NCBI GenBank assembly: GCA_031418715.1
Contig: JANOJL010000060.1
Coordinates: 80,494-144,493, forward strand
Reading direction: 5' to 3'
Source of the DNA: JANMDU01 sp031418715
GTDB taxonomy: Bacteria; Pseudomonadota; Gammaproteobacteria; Burkholderiales; Burkholderiaceae_C
DNA length: 64,000 bases
Shown here piece after piece: positions 1-7,552 of the stretch (the stretch's first letter is position 1; each line of letters begins with the position of its first letter). The position numbers were made by a program, and so were the translations under genes. The notes beneath the pieces are model-generated. The model ran no database searches, was not told the DNA's origin, and worked only from the letters and a program-made list of their open reading frames with translations.

Positions 1-132
1 TTTGTAACGCAAGCGCGCCAAACCGTGATTGCTATGCGCCGCTCCACAGCGGGACAAATTGAATACTGGGCAATGCTGGGCAAGGCCGTGGAAGACAGAG
101 GGCTCAAGGCGCGTGAGGGAGGGTGGGCATGA
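1..132 (+). pseudogene. ParD-like antitoxin, C-terminal remnant
   Basis: Frame 1 is open from the window edge to a TGA at 130-132 and encodes about 43 residues. The stretch RSTAGQIEYWAMLGKAVE resembles the C-terminal half of ParD-like antitoxins, which bind the operator and neutralise a partner toxin. The start lies outside the window, so truncation by the edge alone is possible. However, the downstream toxin remnant begins within this reading frame at about position 83, which suggests that a deletion fused the antitoxin tail to the distal toxin. Recognition is by motif memory only. Confidence 0.5.
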
Positions 133-360
133 TGTGCCTGAGCAGCGGATTTTGGAACGCTATCCACGCACACTCGCGAATCTGCGCCATGCCGTGTGCC
201 GCGCCGCGCCAACATGGCGATGCTGTATGACAACCCAGGCGAGATGAGCAGCAGCTTCACAGGCCCGAAGCGTGTGACCGTTTGCAGAGGCGAAGTGACT
301 CGCATCTTGCTCCAACCTCTGCCACAATGGGCACAGCAAGTGCTTAACATTTCACGGATT
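83..360 (+). pseudogene. zeta-toxin family remnant, frameshifted
   Basis: From about 83 to 190, frame 2 encodes RVREGGHDVPEQRILERYPR followed by TLANLRHAV. This matches the late region of zeta-toxin kinases (R-V-x-x-G-G-H-D-V-P-E, then R-Y/F-x-R). After a one-base shift in the GC run near 196-212, frame 1 continues with ANMAMLYDNPGE and ends near PLPQWAQQVL; YDN(S/P) is the usual next landmark of the family. The Walker A half of the enzyme is absent. The gene is therefore a dead fragment next to its former ParD-like antitoxin. Confidence rests on ordered motifs, not on a database search. Confidence 0.5.
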
Positions 361-363
361 TTA

Positions 364-418
364 TGCTATCGTTTATATAGCGCACTATGCATATAATATA
401 ACGGCAAAATGCCGATTT
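364..418 (-). repeat. TGCTATT/CCGTTATA dispersed repeat, copy 1
   Basis: A TGCTAT...ATATAGC inverted arm pair is followed by an ATATAACGGCAAAATGCC tail, in the orientation opposite to the copy at 54630. It lies just upstream of the ribokinase start and may contribute promoter-like AT-rich sequence. Confidence 0.7.
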
Positions 419-431
419 GACTGGATAAATC

Positions 432-1322
432 ATGATCCTTGTAGCAGGCTCTGCCAATCTTGATTTCGTGGTTCGCGCGGGGCATATTCCTGCGCCGGGT
501 GAGACCGTGCTAGGGCGCGATTTTCAGACCTTCCCGGGCGGCAAAGGTGCGAATCAGGCCGTGGCTTGCGCACGAGCAGGCGGCGCGGCCACAGCGATGC
601 TCTGCGCCCTTGGTGAAGATGATTTTGCCAAGCCTTTGCTGGCTTCCTTGGCCGATGCCCATGTGCAACTGCACACCGTGCGCAGCCCGCAGCCCACCGG
701 CACGGCCTTCATTTGTGTGAGCGATGAAGGAGAAAACGCAATCACGGTTGCACCTAGCGCGAATGCAGATTTGCAGCCCAGCCATTGGCCTGCGCATCTG
801 CATATCTCTCATCTGTTGATGCAACTGGAAACGCCAGTAGAAACCGTGCTGGCTTTCGCGCAAGCAGCGCGTGCGCAGGGGGCGAAAGTCGTGTTGAATG
901 CCGCGCCTGCTCGCGCTTTGCCCGATCAGCTGCTGCGCTGCGTGGATATGCTCGTGGTCAACGAAGGTGAGCTATCGACTTTGGCGGGCAGAGAAGGCGA
1001 TGTATTGGCGCAATTACAACGCTTGTCAAAAAAGCATGGTGTGCATGACGTGATCGTCACCTTGGGCGCACAAGGTTGCATGGCGCTGCATCAGGGTCAT
1101 TTTCTACAACAAAAGGCCTACAAAATTGACGTGGTGGACACCACTGCAGCCGGAGACACCTTCTGCGGCGCACTGGTGGCCGCTCTCTCACGGGGTGCAC
1201 CCTTAAATCAGAGCTTGCAGGAAGCCAGCGCGGCCTCGGCTTTAGCTTGCACAAAGCTGGGCGCACAGAGTAGTATTCCAAGTCGCGAGGAGGTGCTTCG
1301 GTTCATGAAGTACGCGGCCTGA
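432..1322 (+). CDS. rbsK: ribokinase (PfkB family)
   Basis: A 296-residue cytosolic sugar kinase, expected to phosphorylate ribose to ribose 5-phosphate. The N-terminus MILVAGSANLDFVV and the GGKGANQAVACARAGG segment (about residues 37-52) match PfkB signature 1 and the sugar-binding glycines. DTTAAGDTF near residues 237-245 is signature 2, with Asp242 as the expected catalytic base. Length is normal for RbsK. It is followed after 27 bases by a nucleoside hydrolase, so the pair would split nucleosides and capture the released ribose. Another PfkB sugar substrate cannot be excluded. Confidence 0.87.
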   Translation: MILVAGSANLDFVVRAGHIPAPGETVLGRDFQTFPGGKGANQAVACARAGGAATAMLCALGEDDFAKPLLASLADAHVQLHTVRSPQPTGTAFICVSDEGENAITVAPSANADLQPSHWPAHLHISHLLMQLETPVETVLAFAQAARAQGAKVVLNAAPARALPDQLLRCVDMLVVNEGELSTLAGREGDVLAQLQRLSKKHGVHDVIVTLGAQGCMALHQGHFLQQKAYKIDVVDTTAAGDTFCGALVAALSRGAPLNQSLQEASAASALACTKLGAQSSIPSREEVLRFMKYAA

Positions 1323-1349
1323 TGCCTTGCGGTAACCGTTTCGCTTTTT

Positions 1350-2342
1350 ATGACTGATTCCTTAAAACACCGTGTCATTTTTGACACCGACCCCGGCGTT
1401 GACGATGCCATGGCCTTGTGCTTTGCCATGGCACATCCGCGCATTGATCTGGTGGGTATCACCACTGTCTTTGGCAACGTCACCGCGCCGCAGGCCACCA
1501 CCAATGCGCTCTATCTCGCTCAACTCGCAGGCCGCTGCATCCCGGTAGCGCAAGGCGCAACGCAGCCCTTGGCCAAGCACGCCGAAGCCCCGCCCGACTA
1601 CATTCACGGCGCAGATGGTTTGGGCAATTTGCCGTCGCGCCAAACGTCTAACAGCATGAAGCCAGATGGTCGTAGCGCTGCGCAATTCATCGTCGACACA
1701 GCACGAACTCATCCCGGCCAGATCACGCTCGTACCCGTGGGTCCGCTCACCAATATCGCAGCGGCTTTGGCACTCGAGCCCAAGCTACCTCAGCTCATCA
1801 AAAATATCGTGCTCATGGGCGGCGCGGTCAAAGAAGGCGGTAATGTTTCCCCTGTGGCCGAGGCGAATATTTGGAACGACCCGCATGCGGCCGATGCCGT
1901 GTTCACAGCAGGTTTTGATCTCACGATGGTGGGCTTGGATGTGACGTACGAAGTGGTGATTTCCGTCGCAACGTTTGAAAGACTCGCCGCTCTTCACAAG
2001 CATCCACTCTTCGATATGCTCCTGCATGCCGTGCGCTTTTATGGCCAGTTTTATGCCACGCGCTACCCTGATTTAAAAGACAATCCCGGCTGCTTTGGCC
2101 ACGATATGCTCGCCTTCATCGCGCTCTTGCATCCGCAACTCTTCAGCTTCACGCAAGGCCGCTTGCGTTGCGTGAGTGAAGGTATTGCGCAGGGGCAGAC
2201 GATCTTGCATGATCGGTTGGAGATGGATTTCCCGCAGGCGGGCTTTGGTAACGAATTCCCTCTTTCAAAAGCAGCGATGCGGGTGGATGTACCATCTGTG
2301 TTGAAAGTTTTTGAAGAGACACTTGCTTCCAAGTGGTTGTGA
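1350..2342 (+). CDS. nucleoside hydrolase (IunH/RihA-like)
   Basis: 330 residues. The calcium-binding signature DTDPGVDD is at residues 12-19, and the protein ends in the expected region with GHDMLAFIALL, which supplies a further Ca ligand. The family hydrolyses the N-glycosidic bond of ribonucleosides to free base plus ribose. It lies between ribokinase and an oxygenase in the same direction, so a nucleoside salvage operon is the simplest reading. Substrate preference (purine, pyrimidine or mixed) cannot be told from the sequence. The ATG at 1350 gives the natural start, with the motif close to the N-terminus. Confidence 0.9.
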   Translation: MTDSLKHRVIFDTDPGVDDAMALCFAMAHPRIDLVGITTVFGNVTAPQATTNALYLAQLAGRCIPVAQGATQPLAKHAEAPPDYIHGADGLGNLPSRQTSNSMKPDGRSAAQFIVDTARTHPGQITLVPVGPLTNIAAALALEPKLPQLIKNIVLMGGAVKEGGNVSPVAEANIWNDPHAADAVFTAGFDLTMVGLDVTYEVVISVATFERLAALHKHPLFDMLLHAVRFYGQFYATRYPDLKDNPGCFGHDMLAFIALLHPQLFSFTQGRLRCVSEGIAQGQTILHDRLEMDFPQAGFGNEFPLSKAAMRVDVPSVLKVFEETLASKWL

Positions 2343-2344
2343 AC

Positions 2345-3193
2345 ATGAATCCAGTTTTACCTATCGTTGATTTCACCGCGCCGGGCGCTCCGCAAGCCTT
2401 TTGCAAGAGCCTTCATCAAACCGGCTTCGGTGTTTTAAAAAACCATCCGCTCTCTAGCGAGTTGGTGCATGGCATTTACGATGAATGGCTCGCCTTCTTC
2501 CAATCCGGCTCGAGCAAAAACTATGCTTGGGATCCCGTCAAGCTCGATGGCCATTTCTCCACTGCTGTCAGCGAAACTGCCAAAGGAAACGACATCCGCG
2601 ATTTCAAAGAATTCTTCCATCTCTTCCCTTGGGGACGCTACCCGAGCGAAGTCAGCGATGCCGCCAATCGCTACTACGCCCAAGGCAAAGATTTAGCCGC
2701 CACGCTGCTCAAATGGGTAGAAGACAATTCCCCGCCAGATGTCCGTGCGAAATACAGCATGCCCCTCTCCGGCATGATTGACAATTGCGAAGAGACGCTG
2801 CTGCGCGTCTTGCACTACCCACCGCTCACAGGCGCGCAAGAGAGTGGCTCGATCCGCGCCGCCGCCCACACCGATATCAACCTCCTCACCATTTTGCCCG
2901 CCGCCACCGAGCCGGGCTTGCAAGTGATGGGCAAAGACGGAAACTGGATCGACGTGCCCTGCGATTTCGGCCTGCTGATCGTCAACATCGGCGACATGCT
3001 GGAAGAAGCCAGCGGCGGCTATTACCCGAGCACGCAGCATCGTGTGCTCAACCCTGTGGGCGAAGGCGCTGCGAAGAGCCGCGTGTCCTTGCCTTTGTTT
3101 TTACATCCACGTCGCGAGATTCGTTTATCAGATCGTTACACAGTGGGCAGTTACTTTGAAGAGCGTATGCAGGAGTTGCGGCGCAAGGGCTGA
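2345..3193 (+). CDS. 2-oxoglutarate/Fe(II) oxygenase, isopenicillin-N-synthase family
   Basis: 282 residues from the ATG at 2345, two bases past the preceding stop; an in-frame GTG at 2333 would overlap that gene. MNPVLPIVDF is the usual N-terminus of this superfamily. Iron ligands are visible as HTD (His175, Asp177) and His232 in STQHRVLNP. Arg246 with Ser (SRVSLP) is the 2-oxoglutarate clamp. The fold oxidises small substrates using O2 and 2-oxoglutarate. Its place behind ribokinase and nucleoside hydrolase hints at a nucleobase or nucleoside-derived substrate, which is inference only. Confidence 0.83.
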   Translation: MNPVLPIVDFTAPGAPQAFCKSLHQTGFGVLKNHPLSSELVHGIYDEWLAFFQSGSSKNYAWDPVKLDGHFSTAVSETAKGNDIRDFKEFFHLFPWGRYPSEVSDAANRYYAQGKDLAATLLKWVEDNSPPDVRAKYSMPLSGMIDNCEETLLRVLHYPPLTGAQESGSIRAAAHTDINLLTILPAATEPGLQVMGKDGNWIDVPCDFGLLIVNIGDMLEEASGGYYPSTQHRVLNPVGEGAAKSRVSLPLFLHPRREIRLSDRYTVGSYFEERMQELRRKG

Positions 3194-3215
3194 TGGGCGG
3201 ACTCAACAAAAAAAA

Positions 3216-3731
3216 TCAGACTGAAGCCACAAAACTGCCAGATATCCCCCCGTGCTTCTCCATTAAAGCCACAGAACGCAACACCATCCCCCGGTCTACC
3301 GCTTTGCACATGTCGTAAATCGTCAGCAGCGCTACCGAACAGGCCGTGAGTGCTTCCATCTCCACGCCAGTCGGCCCCACGGTTTCCACCACGCAGGCAC
3401 AAGCCACATGCGGGTCGGCCTCATCGCCCAAAGCAAAGTCCACCACCACCCGCGTGATCGCCAGCGGATGGCATAACGGAATCAAATCGCTCGTTTTTTT
3501 CGCTGCCTGAATCCCCGCAATCCGCGCAATGCCCAAGACATCGCCCTTTTTCGCACTGCCTGAAGCGATCAAGGCCAGCGTAGCGGGTAGCATGTCAATG
3601 CGGCCTTGGACAACGGCTGTGCGGTGCGTTGCAGCCTTGCTGCCCACATCGACCATATGCGCTTGTCCATTTTTGTCAAAATGCGTCAATCCGCCGTTTG
3701 ACTGACTTTGGGGTGATATCGTGTCACTCAT
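3216..3731 (-). CDS. moaC: cyclic pyranopterin monophosphate synthase MoaC
   Basis: 171 residues. It catalyses the second step of molybdenum cofactor synthesis, turning the cyclic GTP intermediate from MoaA into cyclic pyranopterin monophosphate. LTHFDKNGQAHMVDVGSK, SDLIPLCHPLAITRV, GPTGVEMEALTACSVALLTI and YDMCKAVDRGM are the family landmarks, including the catalytic KxxDRGM segment. It converges on the oxygenase gene (22-base gap) and is divergent from the pilin accessory gene. No other moa gene is in the window. Confidence 0.96.
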   Translation of the reverse strand: MSDTISPQSQSNGGLTHFDKNGQAHMVDVGSKAATHRTAVVQGRIDMLPATLALIASGSAKKGDVLGIARIAGIQAAKKTSDLIPLCHPLAITRVVVDFALGDEADPHVACACVVETVGPTGVEMEALTACSVALLTIYDMCKAVDRGMVLRSVALMEKHGGISGSFVASV

Positions 3732-3770
3732 CTTTACGAAACCTTCTAGAACTTATCTCATCATACGATC

Positions 3771-4544
3771 ATGGCACCTTTCAATACCGGAAACACTTGG
3801 AAAGACCGCTCACTTGCAGCGGGAGCGCATTTAGGGCTTAGCTTAGCTGTGTCTGCTTTGGCGGCGGCTTTGGTGTTTTTTGTTTGGTATCCGTATCCGT
3901 ATCGGGAAGTTTCTGGCGGACGCGAGCTGTTTTTCCTCGTCGTGGCCGTGGATGTGGTGCTCGGGCCTTTGCTGACGTTTGCAATCTTTAACCACAAGAA
4001 AACTTGGAAAAGTCTGCAACGCGATCTGGCCGTGATTGTGGTGCTGCAAGTGGCGGCACTGGGTTATGGCTTGTGGACAGTCGCCGTGGCGCGGCCTGTG
4101 CATTTGGTGTTTGAATACGATCGTTTCCGCCCGATCCATGCCATTGAAGTGGATGATTCACTGCTTGCCAAAGCGCCCACTGCGCTACGCAGTCTGCCTT
4201 GGACGGGGCCTACACCCATCGGCCTGCGCCCCTTGATCGGCAACGAAAAAATGGAAGCCACAATGATCGCGCTCAACGGTGTGCATCTGGGATTGCAAGC
4301 GCAGTATTGGCAGCCCTACGAGGCCAGCCGCGCGGAAGTGCTCAAAGTGAGCAAACCCATGCAGGAGCTGCGCAAACGCTTTGCCAAAGATGCGGCGCTG
4401 ATAGACGCGACCGTGCGCGGAGCAGGCCGCGCTGAAGCGCAATTGCTCTGGATTCCCATGGTGGCACGCAAAGAATTTTGGACCGTACTCGTCGATGCGC
4501 AAACCGCACAGCCGCTCGCTTATCTGCCCATCGACTCCTTTTGA
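3771..4544 (+). CDS. TfpX/TfpZ-like type IV pilin accessory protein
   Basis: 257 residues with about three hydrophobic spans in the first 110 (around residues 17-38, 48-66 and 82-102), followed by a soluble C-terminal half. The order SLAAGAHLGLSLAVSALAAA, FFVWYPYPYREVSGGRELFF, then VVLGPLLTFAIFNHKK is typical of TfpX/TfpZ accessory proteins, which act at the inner membrane to help assemble particular pilins. No pilin gene is adjacent here; the pil chemosensory operon lies 33 kb away. The family call is from memory of these motifs. Confidence 0.75.
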   Translation: MAPFNTGNTWKDRSLAAGAHLGLSLAVSALAAALVFFVWYPYPYREVSGGRELFFLVVAVDVVLGPLLTFAIFNHKKTWKSLQRDLAVIVVLQVAALGYGLWTVAVARPVHLVFEYDRFRPIHAIEVDDSLLAKAPTALRSLPWTGPTPIGLRPLIGNEKMEATMIALNGVHLGLQAQYWQPYEASRAEVLKVSKPMQELRKRFAKDAALIDATVRGAGRAEAQLLWIPMVARKEFWTVLVDAQTAQPLAYLPIDSF

Positions 4545-4579
4545 TCTTATTTTTTCGACGCCCTTCGAGAACCCAAATT

Positions 4580-6211
4580 TTGAAGAAAATCAGGCCTCTA
4601 GCCGTTACAAAATATGTGCGGATTGCTATTATTTCAATAGCGATTAGTTTGCTGCCCGTCTTGCAAACCAGTCAAGCAGCCGATGGCTTGCCGCAGCTCG
4701 GAGACGGCGAAGAGATGAGCATCACAGCGGAAAAACAACTCGGCAGACGCATCGCCTGCGAGATTTACCGCGATCCAGATTACATCGACGATCCTCTGAT
4801 CACAGCTTACGTGCAGCGCATCTGGCAGCCCCTCTTGGCCACAGCCCGTAAGCGCGGCGACATCTCTCCCGAACAAGAGCAGCTCGCCTGGGAAATGATG
4901 ATAGGCAAAGACCGCAGCATCAATGCCTTCGCCTTGCCCGGCGGATACTTCGGCCTGCATCTGGGTTTGGTGGGCGCAGTGACCACGCGCGACGAGCTCG
5001 CCAGCGTACTTGCGCATGAGCTCACGCATGTGAGCCAGCGCCACATCGCCCGCCAGATCAGAAGGCAAAACCAACAATCACCTTGGCTGATGGGCGCGCT
5101 GATTTTGGGGACCATTGCTGCGAGTAAAAACCCGCAAGCTGCCAGCGCCGTGATCACCGGGGCGCAAGCCGTGAGCGCACAAACTCAGCTCAATTTTTCG
5201 CGCGATATGGAGCGTGAAGCTGATCGCATTGGCTTTTCCATCATGCAAGACGCTGGCTTCGATGTGCGCGGCTTCACCGGTATGTTTGACAAGCTGCAAA
5301 ACGCCAACCGCATCAACGACAACGGCAGCTTCCCCTATTTGCGCAGCCATCCGCTCACCACCGAGCGCTTGGGCGAGATGCAATCGCGCCTTCAAATGCT
5401 GCCACCTGCTGCCCCCAATCAAGCCACGCTCGGGCTGCAAACCGAGCATGCGCTCATCGCTGCCCGCGCGCGCCTGCTCTCTGACAGCAGCGTTGATGGC
5501 CTTCGCGCAGAGCTCACCCAAGCCGCACTCGCGCTGCGCAATCCGCTGCCCGCATCGGCTACGCCCGTTCAAAAAATCCGTCAACTCGCTCAGCTCTACG
5601 GCGGTGCTCTCGCCAGCAGCCGCCAACGCGATAGCGCCAATGCCACGCGCTATGCAGTCGCCGCCCGTGAACTGCTCATTTCTATGCCATTTGAGCCGTT
5701 AGCCGTTATAGAATCCTCACAGAGTGCTATCGAATTAATAGTAATTGAAATCGCCTTGGTGGCGTCTTCCATCGAGCTCAACGCCGCCGCACAAGCCGCC
5801 ATCATGCATCTGCGCAGCACACCCAGCCAGAGAAACGCGCGCCCCACCTTACTTGCTTGGGCGCAACTCGCGCGCGCGGGAATCGGCGTGAACGCGCCTG
5901 GCCTAGACATCGCCAGCGCCATTGACGCATTGCAAATTTGGGTCGCTGATCGTCCCAACGACGCCCCCGCTTGGCAAGCCTTGGCCAGCTTGTATGAAAC
6001 CCAAGGCCAGCAGCTGCGCAGCCTACGCGCACAAGCTGAGGCTCGCGTCGCCCTGCTCGACTACAGCGCAGCGCTAGATCGCCTCAAAGCCGCCCAAGAC
6101 TGGGCTCGCAGCAATGGCTCAAACCACATAGAAGCCAGCATCATCGACACCCGCACCCGCGCTGTGCAAGCCATGGTCAAAGAGCTGCAAAACGAGCGCG
6201 ACAAACCATGA
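4580..6211 (+). CDS. M48 family metalloprotease with TPR-like C-terminus (BepA-like)
   Basis: About 543 residues from a TTG at 4580, chosen because it gives a classic signal peptide (MKKIRPLAVTKYVRIAIISI, then a cleavage region near QTSQAA). An earlier start at 4478 would overlap the previous gene deeply. HELTH gives zinc ligands His146 and His150, with Glu213 in MEREADRIG; the C-terminal half is helical and TPR-like, as in BepA, a periplasmic protease for outer-membrane protein quality control. Two copies of the dispersed repeat lie inside the gene, at the signal peptide and at residues about 372-388. It overlaps the next gene by four bases. Confidence 0.86.
   Translation: MKKIRPLAVTKYVRIAIISIAISLLPVLQTSQAADGLPQLGDGEEMSITAEKQLGRRIACEIYRDPDYIDDPLITAYVQRIWQPLLATARKRGDISPEQEQLAWEMMIGKDRSINAFALPGGYFGLHLGLVGAVTTRDELASVLAHELTHVSQRHIARQIRRQNQQSPWLMGALILGTIAASKNPQAASAVITGAQAVSAQTQLNFSRDMEREADRIGFSIMQDAGFDVRGFTGMFDKLQNANRINDNGSFPYLRSHPLTTERLGEMQSRLQMLPPAAPNQATLGLQTEHALIAARARLLSDSSVDGLRAELTQAALALRNPLPASATPVQKIRQLAQLYGGALASSRQRDSANATRYAVAARELLISMPFEPLAVIESSQSAIELIVIEIALVASSIELNAAAQAAIMHLRSTPSQRNARPTLLAWAQLARAGIGVNAPGLDIASAIDALQIWVADRPNDAPAWQALASLYETQGQQLRSLRAQAEARVALLDYSAALDRLKAAQDWARSNGSNHIEASIIDTRTRAVQAMVKELQNERDKP
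4593..4642 (+). repeat. dispersed repeat, copy inside the M48 protease signal peptide
   Basis: GGCCT...AGCCGTTACA followed by TTGCTATTATTTCAATAGC, the plus-orientation form. It is read as AVTKYVRIAIISIAI and supplies the hydrophobic core of the signal peptide. Confidence 0.7.
5694..5741 (+). repeat. dispersed repeat, second copy inside the M48 protease
   Basis: GAGCCGTTAGCCGTTATAGA, then AGTGCTATCGAATTAATAG. It is read in the same frame as the other intragenic plus-orientation copies (AVIESSQSAIELIVI). Confidence 0.8.
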
Positions 6212-6720
6212 GCACGCCCGATTTCTCTGCTGAAGCTGCCCCCGCCCACCGCAGCTTCCTCAAAACCAAACGCCCAGACGGCCTGAGCAATCTAAGCCAC
6301 AGCGCCGCATGCCCCTGCCGCAGCGAAGAGCCCATCAGCCAAACGTATGGCGAATGCTGCGCCCTCTGGCACGTTGGCCTACAAGCCACTCCAAAGCGAT
6401 TCGCCCCCACCCCCGAGCAACTCATGCGCTCGCGCTACAGCGCCTACGTGCTCAAACTCGGCGACTATCTGCTCGCCACTTGGTATGCTGAAAGCTCACC
6501 CGGCGAGATCGATTTCCCGCCCACCAAATGGCTCGGCCTAGAAGTTAAAAGCAGCGCAGCCACAGGAGATGTCGGCGTGGTCGAATTCGTCGCCCGATAC
6601 CGCGACAGTACAGGCCGCGCAGGCCGCCTGCACGAGATCAGCCGCTTCGTGCGCGAAGGCGCAGGCGAAATTGCACACTGGCTTTATGTCGATGGGCAAT
6701 CGCCAGAAGAAGCGCCCTGA
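6208..6720 (+). CDS. YchJ-like protein with SEC-C zinc motif
   Basis: 170 residues. Near residue 35 there is a Cys-rich segment (ACPCRSEEP...YGECCALWH) that matches the C-x-C...C-C/H zinc-binding SEC-C motif of YchJ, although it is a few residues longer than the usual spacing. PEQLMRSRYSAYVLKLGDYL and FVARYRDSTGRAGRLHE...SRF are the typical YchJ body, an NTF2-like fold of unknown function. An N-terminal extension of about 35 residues is present. The ATG overlaps the stop of the protease gene, so the two are translationally coupled. Confidence 0.82.
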   Translation: MSTPDFSAEAAPAHRSFLKTKRPDGLSNLSHSAACPCRSEEPISQTYGECCALWHVGLQATPKRFAPTPEQLMRSRYSAYVLKLGDYLLATWYAESSPGEIDFPPTKWLGLEVKSSAATGDVGVVEFVARYRDSTGRAGRLHEISRFVREGAGEIAHWLYVDGQSPEEAP

Positions 6721-6753
6721 CAAACCCCCAGCGAGTCCACGCATGAGCCCGCC

Positions 6754-7140
6754 ATGAGCCCACGTCTAATGGCCGATGCCATCCTCATCTTCCACGCACT
6801 CTTCATCGCGTTCGCCGTCTTTGGCGGCCTGATCGCCATCTGGCGATCAGGCGCATGGCGCTGTCTCCATCTGGCCTGCGCCGCATGGGCAGCCACCGTC
6901 GTCATCATGGGCTTGCAATGCCCCCTTACCCCGCTTGAGCAAACCCTGCGCCAAGCCGTAGGTCAGCAAGGCTACCAAACCAGTTTCATCGAACACTACC
7001 TCCTAGCAGCCATCTACCCCGAAGGCCTGACCCGGCCCATCCAAATCGCGCTGGGCATCGGCGTGGTCGCATTCAACGCTTTGGTCTATAGCTTGGCTTA
7101 TTTTTTCAAGCGAAAAGCTGCTTTGCCCGACGTGAAATAA
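6754..7140 (+). CDS. DUF2784 family inner-membrane protein
   Basis: 128 residues with three or four predicted membrane spans. DAILIFHALFIAFAVFGGLI, CAAWAATVVIMGLQCPLTPLE and a C-terminal span near VVAFNALVYSLAYFF fit the DUF2784 family, including the conserved CPLTxLE loop. Function is unknown. It follows the YchJ-like gene in the same direction with a 33-base gap and is probably cotranscribed. The ATG at 6754 is preferred because the first membrane segment begins soon after it. Confidence 0.8.
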   Translation: MSPRLMADAILIFHALFIAFAVFGGLIAIWRSGAWRCLHLACAAWAATVVIMGLQCPLTPLEQTLRQAVGQQGYQTSFIEHYLLAAIYPEGLTRPIQIALGIGVVAFNALVYSLAYFFKRKAALPDVK

Positions 7141-7147
7141 GCGCTTA

Positions 7148-7166
7148 GTGCTATTGAATTTGTAGC
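7148..7166 (-). repeat. dispersed repeat, partial arm
   Basis: TGCTATTGAATTTGTAGC matches only the arm pair of the repeat family; the CCGTTATA tail is missing. Weak. Confidence 0.35.
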
Positions 7167-7192
7167 GTTAAGACATCAGCGAAAAAGGGGTC

Positions 7193-7283
7193 GGGAAAAT
7201 GGGGTCAGATCACAATTCAAGACACTCAAGCTCCCGGCGCGAATTCAACTGCAGACGAAATTGTGCTCTGACCCCATTTTTCT
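7193..7283. repeat. inverted-repeat element (AAAATGGGGTCAGA ends)
   Basis: The left arm, AAAATGGGGTCAGATCACAA from about 7197, is answered by an inverted right arm at about 7257-7280 (TTGTGCTCTGACCCCATTTT), with roughly 38 bases between. One mismatch in about twenty positions. The ATGGGGTCAGA core is familiar beside REP-type transposases in Proteobacteria, so this may be a non-autonomous element or a strong bidirectional hairpin. No transposase gene is adjacent. Confidence 0.65.
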
Positions 7284-7530
7284 CTCCCCGGCGAGTGATC
7301 CTCTTTGATTGAACTCTTGAGCGCTCCAACTGTTTCACACCACCTTTCGCACCTGCGGCCTACCGTTGTGCAGTCGTCTCGTAAACTTTTTTGAAAACAC
7401 ACGCGATAGCGGCCATAACAATCTTGCCCTCTCCCCGCGCGCCTTCCAAAAAAAATTCCAATCCAACCGCCCAACGGTCTCCGCTTCATAGGTAGTTGGC
7501 AGGCTAAAAATCTCTTATCGCTCCATTATT
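7284..7530. other. intergenic stretch without a recognised gene
   Basis: Upstream region of the nuclease gene. No plausible coding frame, RNA gene or known site is seen apart from the inverted-repeat element before it and the small palindrome after it. Confidence 0.6.
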
Positions 7531-7548
7531 ACTGTTTACAATTACAGT
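7531..7548. promoter_or_regulatory. small palindrome before the YhcG-type gene
   Basis: ACTGT...ACAGT arms with an 8-base AT-rich centre (TTACAATT), ending five bases before the ATG. Its position would suit a repressor site or an autoregulatory site. There is no clear Shine-Dalgarno sequence before this start, so translation may be leaderless or weak. Inference only. Confidence 0.35.
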
Positions 7549-7552
7549 TAAT

